DNA from: Diospyros lotus
Lineage: Eukaryota; Streptophyta; Magnoliopsida; Ericales; Ebenaceae
Direction: 5' to 3'
Length of the DNA stretch: 64,000 bases
Assembly (NCBI RefSeq): GCF_014633365.1
Contig: NC_068340.1
Span: 22,423,879 to 22,487,878, forward strand
Numbering within the stretch: position 1 is the stretch's first letter; the number at the start of each line of letters is the position of its first letter. Made by a program: the position numbers and the translations under genes. Shown here piece after piece: positions 48,934-59,605 of the stretch. The notes below the pieces were generated by a model, which was given only the letters and a program-made list of their open reading frames with translations, had not been told where the DNA came from and did no database searches.

Positions 48934-49249
48934 CACTTCCTTCTCCAGCCGACTTAAGGAACTTTGTATTGTGTAGTTTTCTCGAACCCTCTTGTTGCAT
49001 TGTATCAATGTTGATGACTTGGCTGTCAGTTTCCCCTTGGCTCTTGAAATTGTTAGGGCGTGAGGTTAGACCACTGAATGTTCTATGCATCTTTGGTTTT
49101 TGTTCTAAGGCTCTCATGGGCGTGGGGGGCTGATTACTTTGCTTGAAATGTCAGATCTCATGCAGTACTCTCTTAAGTCCATTATAGTCCATATAGGCTT
49201 CAGTCCATTCAGGAACCATCTGTTTCTTAAACTCTTGCCCGCACTTCAT

Positions 49250-51384
49250 CGTTATGCTATCCAAGTGTACTATGCTAGTGGTCCAAATTTGGCTTTTGTA
49301 CGACAGTAATTCTCTCCTGAAAAGCCAGGAGAAGGTCAAGATAAGCAACAAAGAATAAAAGAAGCTCAAACATAGTGTGTTCATTGTCTTGTGTTTGATG
49401 ATAGCCTTTATCATCAATGACCAGACAAATTAAATGAAAGGAAATCACCCATAACGAGCTCATTGAAGCAAATAAGCTAGGGATATCACCATATTCTCCA
49501 TATTAGCCAGCTTGATTATACTGTTGGCTCATTTCATAAGAGCTTGAGTATTTGCGATAATTGATGATTTCACATGATATAAGAGATCTGGTTCTATATT
49601 GTTGGTTGAGTAGTAATTGTTTTCGGCATAACAATTAATAATACTTAAACAAGAAAGTCATCTGCTAGCATTTGAGAGATATATAGCTCAAGCTTGCTAA
49701 AAATAATCCTCCAGTACTACGGATCATAAATTTGCGTATCACACTGATATTCAGAGGACTGTGCAAAAAATTCAATTAAACAGATACAACATATATATTA
49801 CTGCTAGTATCAGTGAATATACCCCATAGAATCTCCAAGTATGATCAAAACAGCAGCCATCTACGTATATAATATTCCTAAGCATTCGACCACAAGCTGA
49901 AGCGATTGATGTAAATTTATCACAAGGAAATCGAGTTCATGACGGATATGAAAAAAGGCAAAGTAGCTATATTGAATTGAGTGAAAGCAAAGTCTTAGTG
50001 CTCGTCCTAGTGAATACAAACCTCGGAATATCATAGAATAATCAGTATTATATTATTGCAGCCACTGCTATCAGCTACTACATATAGGCGTACGGCTCCT
50101 AATCATTCCATCGAACAGAAGAAACTCCAGCAAATTTATCACAACCAACTTCATCCTCTGATTAGTATACATGTGTCTCCATATATATATGTATGTATGT
50201 ATCTCCGCTGTACCATATGCAAACTTTTATGCAGAAACAGAAGACCGAGAGAGAGAGAGAGAGAGAGTACCTTGCCGAGAGATAGACAGCATGGGAGCTA
50301 CTTTGCGCAAGTTTCCAAAAAACTCAGATTTATATGACACGCACACACACACGCACATATGTATGTATGTATGTATGTATATATATAGGTTTCGGTTAGT
50401 TCGGCCTAAGAAAAGAAGAGCTTCTGGAGCTGTCTTATTAAATTTTTAATAATCCCGTGACAATTATTAATTAATATTTTTTCACTAATTTATTAGTGAT
50501 CTTTTTAAATCTTTGAATTATGATACATCAAGTAATTGAGTCACAATAAATTAAGATTTATACTAATAAATTGTAGGTTTGATTTCTTGTCTTAGAGAGT
50601 TAAGCAAAATTTTTATTTGTAATTTATTTTTTCTATCGAAATTAAAAATTACGAGCGATGAAGAATTATAAAAGAAAAAATAATTTCAAAGACAAATTAA
50701 TTAATAAGTTCCTCACAAGTCAAAACAGAAACAGGGCATGCTTTGATAACTTGAGCAAATGAATTATGAAGTTGACATTGCCGATGAGGTGGAGAGTAGT
50801 GACAGCATCAGCTACGACGGCGGGGCGATAAGTGGCAGCAGCTGAGAGAGCACCGTATCATATTTTCTCTTGCCAAACAAAACTAACTACTCGGCTCCAT
50901 CTCCACCGCCAATGTTCTTCATCTAAAATTTAAAAGTTACTATTATTTATTTGGATAAATTGCACCCAAATTAAACACTTTGAAGTTCTTCGTACAGAGA
51001 ATTGGTTTCATAGGAGTTTATCAATGTTCTAAGTTTTAATTTTTATAAAAGAATTTCGTCCAGTATCGTTAAAACCAAACGGTGGGCCGTTACCAGAGCA
51101 GTCATAAACTACTATTATAATTAAAAAAAAGTACATTAAACTTCATTAAAGTAACTGCATTTTTACTATAACAACACATTAGAAGGCAACTTCATGAAGA
51201 ACAAGGGCACCATTTATAGGATAAGAGGATATGTTCAACAAAGTCTACAGCCCTAGATGGAACTCAGAGCTTGGATACTTGGTTGATCTTATGAACTTCT
51301 TACAGAAGAAGATGAGACCTAAGTATGGACTTCCTTCTATTTCAATCTGTGAGCTGGAATTATAAGGCGAGGGAACAGACTTGA
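49250..51384. other. PHO1 pseudogene upstream region and spacer
   Basis: 5' flank of the minus-strand PHO1 pseudogene, which would have held its promoter, followed by AT-rich spacer. A GA microsatellite is at about 50248-50268, (CA) and (TATG) runs are at about 50338-50385. No coding sequence was recognised. The right end should include the 3' UTR of the bL32 gene. Confidence 0.5.
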
Positions 51385-54300
51385 TCAACCGGATGAACTG
51401 CTCCTTTCACCAGTATTTCCTCTATCTCCACTGCAACAAAAGAAGTGTGGCAGCTTGACACGTCCGCAACTCCTGAAAATATATACAACATAAGGTCATG
51501 CAAGGTGAGTTATAATGGGACGGAGCAAATGCAAGTTAGTGGCTTTTGATGGTAAGCCCACTCATAAAATAGCATGCATCCATAGTGCATTTATTTGCTT
51601 GGTTATGTTACGGGAGCTACTTAGAGCATAAACCATGTGCCCCAATAAGTGACTTGCACTACTCTCATTCATATAACTCGATAGAAACATCACAGAATAC
51701 ACTAGGACAATTCGGTAAATTAAACTACAGATACAGATAATTGCATATTCAATCAGTGCTCTATTTTGCATTTGCCAACATCTCTTGCTCCGAATACAAA
51801 AGATAACGTGCAGAAAACCTCACAATAACTCAATTGCCCAACCTATCATAAGTCATGGTCGAGAGAGTGACTCGCACCCAAACAAGTTATAAAAACTCTA
51901 TCCCAAACCTCCTTGTGCATTATGCAATAATTTTGAATAAACCAAGTTACAGTTATTATCTTTTTGTTTTTTTGTTTTCTGTTTTTTGATAGAAAGGTGG
52001 AAAGATAGTAATTAAGCCTCACAAGCAGAGCAATACAATAAGACCAACTAAATAAAATAGAGCACTGCCCGGAGACTACACAGCTACAGAACAACTCCCA
52101 AGCACCCAAAAAGACGAAAACATGAGAACCAACAAATTCAATTGAAACTCTATTTCTCAATCTGCTATTCTCATTTCCTATAGACAACTTTTGTGAAACA
52201 CACTTGCAGCACCTTCAATTTAACCTTCTCGATAAATGTACACATCAGTGGCAAAATGCAAAGACAAACCTACTGCCATTAAGGCAATAGATGGTAACAA
52301 ACTCCAAACTATAACGAAAGCCCTAACTCCCTTGTCAAGAAATACTGTTCAGATGATTCTTAATTGCCTTTGAAATTATTGTTTATTTATGCTTTAAGAC
52401 CAGATTAATTAAGTACTTAGTTGTTTCATTATACCATATAAAACCTTAAAAAGATGGTTGGAGCCATTTGCCATTATCTAACCTACTACGGTAGTTAAGT
52501 AACATTAACTTTTACCGCTTGAGTAGCCTACATTGGTCGTCATGCTCTGTCCCAACACCACAATTACCTGCAGCTTGCGCGTCTGCATGTAGTGGTGGGT
52601 GCTATTATTTTTTCTTCTTCTTCTTTTTTCTTATTTTCCTTTTCTCAAGCTTGGGGAGCAAGAAGAAAATTCAAATGCTTTACTGATTATCAATGGTCTA
52701 ACATTATATTACAGATCAGTAAATGTGGTGCTTGCATCTTGATTATGATATAAAAAATTCAGAAGTTCACAGAACTCCTTAAAAACATTCAGGCTAGCTT
52801 AGCCACCTACAGGATCGTCTCATTTCAATATCCACTGCTTACAGTCCAGTTGATGAAAAAAGGAATGACACATGCTATGGATGGTGTCAAGGGAAGAATG
52901 TTTTTCCAATTTCTCTTTCAATTGATGTCTTAACATAAATGAGATGCATCCTTTCACTCGGATGTATCTGGAAAACAAGGTCCCCCAAAATGTGGCCTTT
53001 TTAATTTTGCAATCGGAGAGACCATGCATAAAAACTGATAATCTAGGATGTGAAATTGATTTTGGCTTGGAGTTATAAGGGCAGGTTCAATGGAAACTCT
53101 TGTGGTTAGAGATGAGTGGAGGGTGTTCTTTTCAGTTTTTGGTTAACAATAACACATGCCTTCAACTGTGAATATACAATGGCAAAGGGGATAATTCTTG
53201 CTTTCCTTGGGCTACATACTTCTACATGCAAGGAGATATATAGGCTCCTCTTACAAAACCATGCCCCCTTCATCTACATTTTTGGTCTAATAGATGGAAT
53301 CTTTCAAGAAAGAAAAGATATCTTTATTTTATACAGGGAAAAAGTGTCACATAGATGGAGCCAATGGTGGATAAGACCAATCAACATTATTGCACTTGTA
53401 AGTTTCAAAAAATTTCAAGTCAACCCATATCTGCCATACATCTATAACTGCCAAATAGGAAACATAAAATGTAAAATACTAATAGCAAGAGCCAACCCTT
53501 ACTTGCAGCGGATGATAACTGGAATAGGCTTCAAAGCCCTTGGTCCATTCCTTATGCCTCTCTTATGTGGACTAACCTGCATGATCAAGAACATTCTATC
53601 ATTAGCCCCATGTTGTACGACAACAGTTATTACTTTGCAGAAACATTCTAGATCCAGAAACAACTCCCTTACACCAACGAAAAAATGACATTCAAAGGTC
53701 AAAGTTTAACCGACTAATTAGCATTGCAGAGTAAGATAATTCCTTCAGATTTTTTTTTATTTTTTAACTTTACACAAATATTCTACAACCAGAAAACAAC
53801 TCCAATGAACAATTGATGCAAGGATGAAAGTTAACCAACCATATTAGCATCAGACTTCTAATTAACAAATGAAAACGAAGATGAGAAGAGATACCACAAA
53901 AGGCACAACTTTATTTAATTGGCAGGAAGAAAGAAAGGAATAGTTAGAAATGACTAGGGAGTCACAACCTAGAACTCATATGGCTAGCCCACATAGTCCA
54001 ATAAAGGATGAAGGCCTAATATGATGTTATCCTCATTGTTGTTTGGGGAAACATGCACAGTGAACATAAATAAAAGGAATAAGAGTATAGTTTAAAGACA
54101 AGACAAGGAAAATCTGAGTATTATCTGAAGAGGGATATTCCTATTTTCAAGAAACTGAACCAACTAATTCACAGTTTTCCATGAAAGGTCGTACAATAAA
54201 ACTGTCATCAAAGGTGAAAAGCTATGCAGCAAGCAATAGGCTGTTGGCAAATGTGATAGCCTTCATGATATCGAAGTAATTAGGAAAAAAAAAATTCAAA

Positions 54301-55462
54301 AGAAGGAAAAGATAAAACTAGACATCATGTTGAAAAAGGTAGAAATAGGTGCAATCTAAGATTAAATTCATAATGAATCACAGGACAAATACAGCATCAT
54401 CCAAGCCAGTAGGTCCTCGTGCAACATGAGAGAATGGTGTCAAGCTCAACAATACAAAAACATGGACCAAACTTCCAAAATAAGCAAACCAAATTTAGCG
54501 CAATGCCTTCAAAGCAAAATGAAAATGCACACAAATTAATTTGGAACGAAAGCCACCATTGCAAACTTTTCTGCACCCCACATGAAGGAAGATGCATAAG
54601 TCAGCAATATAGGTAAGACAAGAATCAGCAGGATCCAAAGGTAATGTACTATGGCAGAAAACCATGCCTAGTTAGAGAGTAAACCAAGTTCTTGAAGATC
54701 AAGTAAATAATACCCAAACATCAAAAGACAACTGTGCCAAAAACACCTGAAATTTCCAAAGCATGACAAAACGGAGTCAAACTTACCTCACATCCAACTC
54801 AAATCCTAACATCAATTGAAAAAAGTAAAGAAAGAAATATAGATATAGGTGACCAAGAAACTTGGCATATATGGATTTTGATAAAATAAATGCAGTGACT
54901 TTTTGAGACACAAGTCAAAAACTAGCTGAATGTGAAAAACAAGTTAGTTTAAGTCCATGGGATCCATAATAAACTCTTAATCAAGTGTTCGAAATGCCAG
55001 AGTATCTTTGCTTCCTGTACAACCACAAAACCTAAAACCCTAAATCCAAAAACAAGCATACCCAACAAAGATTAAACAAAAAACCAGGATAAAAAATTCA
55101 AACAATAACAAAGCCATTTTAAAAATATATCTATACAAGACAATGAATAGATCAAGAAACAAGTAAAGGGAGAGAGATTGAGAACCCACCTTCTTCTTGG
55201 GGACGGCCATGAGCTCCATGGATCCGCCTCCACAACCCAAAGAAAAACTCGGGAATTGGAACGAGACGTCGCTCTCGTAGTTCTTGTTGGTAATGGAGTC
55301 TCGATGAAATTCAGGCAAAACCAACGGCGTGGACAAGGGGGGGTGACTGATCGAAGCATCAATTGGGGCAGGTTGAGCGATGGCGTGGGCCCACCTTCTG
55401 AGACCTAATGCATAGGCCATGTCCTCCATGGCGCCTTTTAGCATTGCCATCCTCAGAGCCAT
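51385..55462 (-). CDS. Ribosomal protein bL32, organellar (probably mitochondrial)
   Basis: Three exons on the minus strand: 55462-55190, 53576-53503, 51472-51385; 435 nt, 144 residues plus stop, with GT-AG introns of 1.6 and 2.0 kb in matching phases. Residues 1-80 are an N-terminal extension beginning MALRMAMLKGAMEDMAYALG, consistent with an organelle-targeting sequence. The bL32 core starts at MELMAVPKKK, continues SPHKRGIRNGPRALKPIPVI, and ends with a zinc ribbon: Cys pair CKSC, then KLPHFFCCSGDRG. The protein is part of the large ribosomal subunit. Since plastid L32 is usually plastid-encoded, a mitochondrial role is more likely; this is inference. An ATG 39 codons upstream (55579) is in frame, but the extra residues look like translated 5' UTR. 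Confidence 0.88.
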
Positions 55463-56700
55463 TGTGGCTGCGTACGTTAAGCAGAGGTCGATTGGGAGAG
55501 GAGAGAAGAGGGCGAAACTTGAATATCGGAATGTGGAGAAGTGGTTTGGGCTTGGGAAGTGATTGTGAAATGAAGACAAACGACGCCGTTTAAGTGCAGT
55601 AAATTTATATTATATATTAGTACTCTTGAGAAATTTTTAACATCAATTCAACAGAATAAATTTCGATATAATTTTTAAAATGTGAAAAATATATATTATA
55701 ATGACACTTCACGTGTAAATATTAAATATTATAAATAATTTTTTTTTAAATATATAAATGTGCTACATATATTGAAACGTGGCAAAAGTGTAACTTAAAT
55801 TATTTGTAAATTTGTAACACACTTATAAATGAGACTAAGTTAAGGCCAAAACACTCTTAGAGCATAAGTCAAACGATCAGATAAGTAATATATCGGTGTC
55901 AATCTAATATTTATGTCGGTGTCAATCTAATGAATTGCAAGTTCGATTCTCGTCGTGTGCTAGAATTAAAGTCTTAATTTGCGATCTACTTCCCTTAATA
56001 TAATTGAAGGCACGAATACCGAAGATCGTGTAAGGATAACCATCCCAAGTTATGGACAAAGTCGATATGAAATGAAAAAATATAATCTCTCATAGATAAA
56101 TTATGAATGTTATGTAACCAATAGTATTAAATTAAATGAAGCATCGTTTTATTGGAAAATATTAAGTCTTCATTTCAATTTAATGCAATTGAGTTTCAGT
56201 TCAATTTAATGCATAAGTTGGTTGTCAAGAAGTTCATGCCACGGCTTGATTCAGATGTCAGTAGTCGTCAGTTATCGACCACTCTTTTCTAAAACGAATG
56301 CTACCCTCCCGACATGTATTTGATGAAATGTCTCTGTGCTGTATGTATAGTGCAGGAATTGAGGTTCTCTGCAACTCTCCCACCATATATTTGATGAAAT
56401 GTTTCTTGGCTGTACAGTGCAAGAATTGGGGCTCTCTCCTACCCTCCCAAGGTGTTTGATGAAATGCCTCTACGTTGTTTGATGAGGCCTAGATGGGTTG
56501 TGGAGACTTGTTCAATTGTGTGGCCTGTTTTGATAGTGATCTCACTGATTTATTGTAAAAGGGTAGTGGATCAAGAAGGTGGTTTGGGACTTATGATACC
56601 TGCCCAGAAAGGTTAGTAACAATTTCATAATCTCCAACATCACCTCTTAGGCCAGCCTTTATTGGGGAGCAACCCCTTGGCTTAATCCTTTTGTCTTGAT
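55463..56700. other. Spacer between divergent bL32 and FUT genes
   Basis: Contains the bL32 promoter and 5' UTR, including an AAACGACGCCGTTT motif at about 55580-55593, then AT-rich DNA. Two similar blocks near 56309 and 56383 (catgtatttgatgaaatgt/catatatttgatgaaatgt) form a short direct repeat. No gene is recognised. Confidence 0.45.
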
Positions 56701-56764
56701 CCTGTTTTTTAACATATATTATGAAATTTTTATAAGTAGTATATTATATTATAGAAAACCTAGA

Positions 56765-57262
56765 ATCGTTTTGATCCCTGGGCCCTTTTGGGTCCCTGTC
56801 CCTGCCCCCTTTCTTCTCCTCTCCCTTTTCCTTTCCTGCAACGGCCAACGGACCGAGGAAGGTGTAGGGTCTCGCCGGCGACCGATAAGGCGAAGTGTTG
56901 CGCCGTCCCCCGTCGGATCTGCAGACTCGCGGTGGCCTCGCCGTCGATGCTTCCCGTCGCCTCGCCTCTGTTTGGTTGCCATTAGATCTGCCGCCTCGCT
57001 GTTGATGCTTCCCATCGCCTCTTTAAAATGCTTCCCCTCGATCTGCCTCGCCGTTCGTCCTTCGCCTCGCGTCGCCGGTGAATGTCGGTCTGTAGAAGAG
57101 GGAACAAAGGAGAAAAAGGAAGAGGAGAGGAGAAGAAAACGGAAAGAGAAGAGACTGAGGAGAGGCAAAGAAAAGCGGGAGAACCGGCGAGTAACTGCGA
57201 AGACTTGGTATCAAAACGGCGTTGTTTTGATCCCCCAATGAACAAAACGACGCCGTTTTGGC
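56765..57262. other. GC-rich island upstream of FUT
   Basis: About 500 bp far richer in G and C than its surroundings, with repeated gcctcgc(cgt) phrases and then a purine-rich stretch (about 57095-57185). It ends with an inverted pair: aaaacggcgttgtttt at 57213 and aaaacgacgccgtttt at 57244. Long open frames on both strands reflect base composition and show no recognisable protein. It could be a 5' region of the downstream gene or a repeat fragment. Confidence 0.35.
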
Positions 57263-57714
57263 CCCTTTTGATCTTCCACCTATATATATATATGTATTAA
57301 CATTACTAAGTATAATATAATATATGATTTACAAAATATATAATTTTTACTTGCACGTAGGGGCCACCCCTCTAGTTATGTTACAAGTTAAGATCGGACT
57401 CATCTGAGCTTGCTAGGCTTCATGGATTGGAATTTCCTCTATTGCCAGATTGCGTTGATGATGAGAAGCACATGCTGCAACAATTTCTTCTTTTTCTTTT
57501 TGCCCTCTGTTTGAAGAATAACAATAAGCACAACCAAATGAATAGGAAGGGAAGACAGGGAAGGCGCTTACGTTACAATTGAAGAAGTCCTCTTTCTGTC
57601 ATCTCTATAAGATGGAAACAGAAACCATGTGAAAATTTATTTTCACAACAACTGTGTCAATCCTCTCCTGTAAACCCCAATCTTTTTAATTTTCTCTTTC
57701 TTTGGATTTTATAG

Positions 57715-59276
57715 GTTCAGAAGATGATTCCATTACTAGATTTGAAACGCCCAAAGACAAATTGCTTGGTGGGCTTGTGGCTGCCGGTTTCAACGAAGAA
57801 TCTTGCGTGAGCAGGCACCAGTCCCTCCTATATGGCAAAGCTTCACCATACAACCCGTCTTCCTATCTCATCTTTAGACTCCGAGGATATGAAACTCTCC
57901 ACAAACGCTGCGGTCCTCATACAGAATCCTATAACAAAAGTGTGAAACAGCTGCAATCTGATCATGGCAATGGCATGGACTGCAAGTATATTGTACATTT
58001 GTGGATGCCACACAGTGGTTTGGGAAACCGATTACTGGGCCTTGCTTCGTCATTTCTCTATGCCCTCCTCACCAACCGAGTGCTGCTCATTGGGCAAGAG
58101 CTCAAAATGGCCGACCTCCTCTGCGAACCATTCCCTGAGACAACGTGGGCATTGCCTTCCGACTTCCCTATCAAAGATCAGTTTGAAAGCTTCAACCAGG
58201 AATCTCACCAATGTTACGGGAACATGCTCAAGAGCAAAAGCACATGCACTTCAGCCGCACAATCGTTTATGTATCTCCATCTAATTTATGATTACAATGA
58301 CTACGACAAGCATTTTTTCTGCGATCAAGATCAAAATGGCATGAAGAAAGTCCCATGGTTGATACTGAGATCAGATCAGTACTTCATCCCATCCCTCTTC
58401 TTGATCCCGTCATTCGAGGAGGAGCTGAGCAAGCTGTTTCCCCAAAGAGAAGCTGTCTTTCACCACTTGAGTAGGTACCTCTTCCACCCCTCAAATCATG
58501 TATGGGGGCTAGTCACCAGGTATTATCAGGCTTACTTGGCCAAAGCCGACGAGAGAATTGGAATCCAGATAAGAGACTACAGCACCACTTCTTTGCCATT
58601 TAAGAGTTTGAAGGGTCATATAGCTACCTATTACCTACCTCACTTGGCAGTAAATGAATCAACTTTCAGTCAGATAAACCATTCTTATGATGTAACCAGA
58701 CCTCTCACTCACATGATGGACCGAATACTCGAGTGTTCTGTGGAGAACAATTTGCTTCCCAAAGTGATCAAGGATCAAGGATCAATTGTCAGCTCACCAA
58801 AGATTCCAAAATCGAAAGCTGTTCTAGTGACATCTCTGAATTCCAGGTACTTCGAGGAAATAAGGAACATGTACTGGGAGCATCCAACTGCTACAGGGGA
58901 GGTAGTTGGCGTATACCAACCAAGCCATGAAGAGATCCAGCAGATTGTAAACCCCACACACAACATGAAGGCATTGGCAGAGATTTATCTTCTTAGTTTG
59001 ATGGATGTGTTGATAACAACCCCTTGGTCAACCTTTGGCTATGTAGCTCAGGGCCTTGGTGCTTTGAAGCCATGGATTCTCAACAGTCCCCAGAAACAAC
59101 TGGCTTCAGATCCACCTTGTCAGCAAGCCACATCCCCTGAACCTTGCTTTCATTATCCACCTTTCTATGACTGTGAAGCAAAAACAAGAACGGATACCGG
59201 AACAAAGGTTGCATACGTTCGACATTGTGAGGATACAAGCTGGGGGCTTAAGTTGTTTGATGATCATGAACTATAG
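57715..59276 (+). CDS. FUT: GT37 galactoside 2-alpha-L-fucosyltransferase, catalytic exon
   Basis: One long exon follows a good acceptor (tttggattttatag, AG at 57713-57714) and encodes about 520 residues ending HCEDTSWGLKLFDDHEL. It matches plant xyloglucan/AGP fucosyltransferases of family GT37: KDKLLGGLVAAGF and ESCVSRHQSLLYGK, YETLHKRCGPHTESYNKS, HSGLGNRLLGLASSFLYALL, MADLLCEPFPETTW, ERIGIQIRDY (donor-binding motif I), VVGVYQPSHEE and LITTPWSTFGYVAQGLGAL. These Golgi type II proteins add fucose to galactose. The membrane anchor normally lies in a short upstream exon; none was recognised in the preceding 2 kb, so the 5' end is incomplete. About 30 extra residues (about 298-333 of the frame, GHIATYYLPHLAVNES...) lie after motif I compared with my recollection of relatives. 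No internal stop is present. Confidence 0.9.
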
Positions 59277-59605
59277 TATAGCTGCAGCCACCATTGTTGT
59301 TGATTCCAGGGTCACGTACTGCAATGTGCAGTGGAAATGGCTTAAGGAAATGAGGTCTTTCAGGAGGCAGTGACTCAAAAGGCTGGTGATGCTCCTTGAG
59401 TCCCATTCGAGAAACTTGGTTTTGCAATTGGAATCTCCTCCTTTGTTGGTTTTGTCCAATTGCTAGCTGTGAAGTTTCTTCAGAATTATTAAAGAAATTA
59501 GTTACTTTTAGTCTTGAAAATTGTAAATAATATAGATCAAATAAAAACTATTCTTACAAGCATAATAAAATAGAAAAATATATTTCTGCAAATTTACCAT
59601 ATATA

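Larger units (their letters stand above)
34665..49249 (-). pseudogene. PHO1: PHO1-family (SPX-EXS) phosphate exporter pseudogene
   Basis: Thirteen exons are recognisable on the minus strand: 49249-44148 (split by an LTR element), 39275-38943, 38804-38756, 38601-38530, 37873-37744, 36580-36460, 36372-36117, 36020-35916, 35827-35783, 35682-35533, 35430-35152, 35080-34943, 34782-34665. Without insertions and indels they sum to 788 codons, the normal PHO1 size. The SPX start is [18 protein letters not shown] parts [15 protein letters not shown] and DQDAL-like helices follow; the EXS half has NYPFIFGFKQGTEL, FPDFFLADQLTSQ, YWDIVMDWGLLQRKS and [15 protein letters not shown], ending in a run of aspartates. 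PHO1 proteins move phosphate into the xylem. Lesions: TGA at 49153-49151; copia at 44405-48933 inside exon 1; copia at 39531-44145 at the exon 1 end; TGA at 39015-39013 plus a one-base loss near 39000; TAG at 35550-35548 where Trp is expected (PYW); a one-base gain with TAA near 34955. It cannot make a full protein. Confidence 0.92.

Noticed and set aside
50171..50449. Overlapping plus-strand frames in the microsatellite region
   Set aside because: They translate GA and TATG simple repeats and are not conserved protein.
53116..53688. 190-codon plus-strand open frame
   Set aside because: It lies over intron 1 and exon 2 of the bL32 gene on the other strand and has no recognisable domain.
55463..55579. 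39-codon N-terminal extension of bL32 from the ATG at 55579
   Set aside because: The residues are low-complexity (Ser, Phe, Pro) and include sequence typical of 5' UTR; the second ATG gives a normal targeting-type start.
56696..57300. Overlapping open frames on both strands in the GC-rich island
   Set aside because: No motif is recognised; Arg, Glu and Pro-rich translation reflects base composition.
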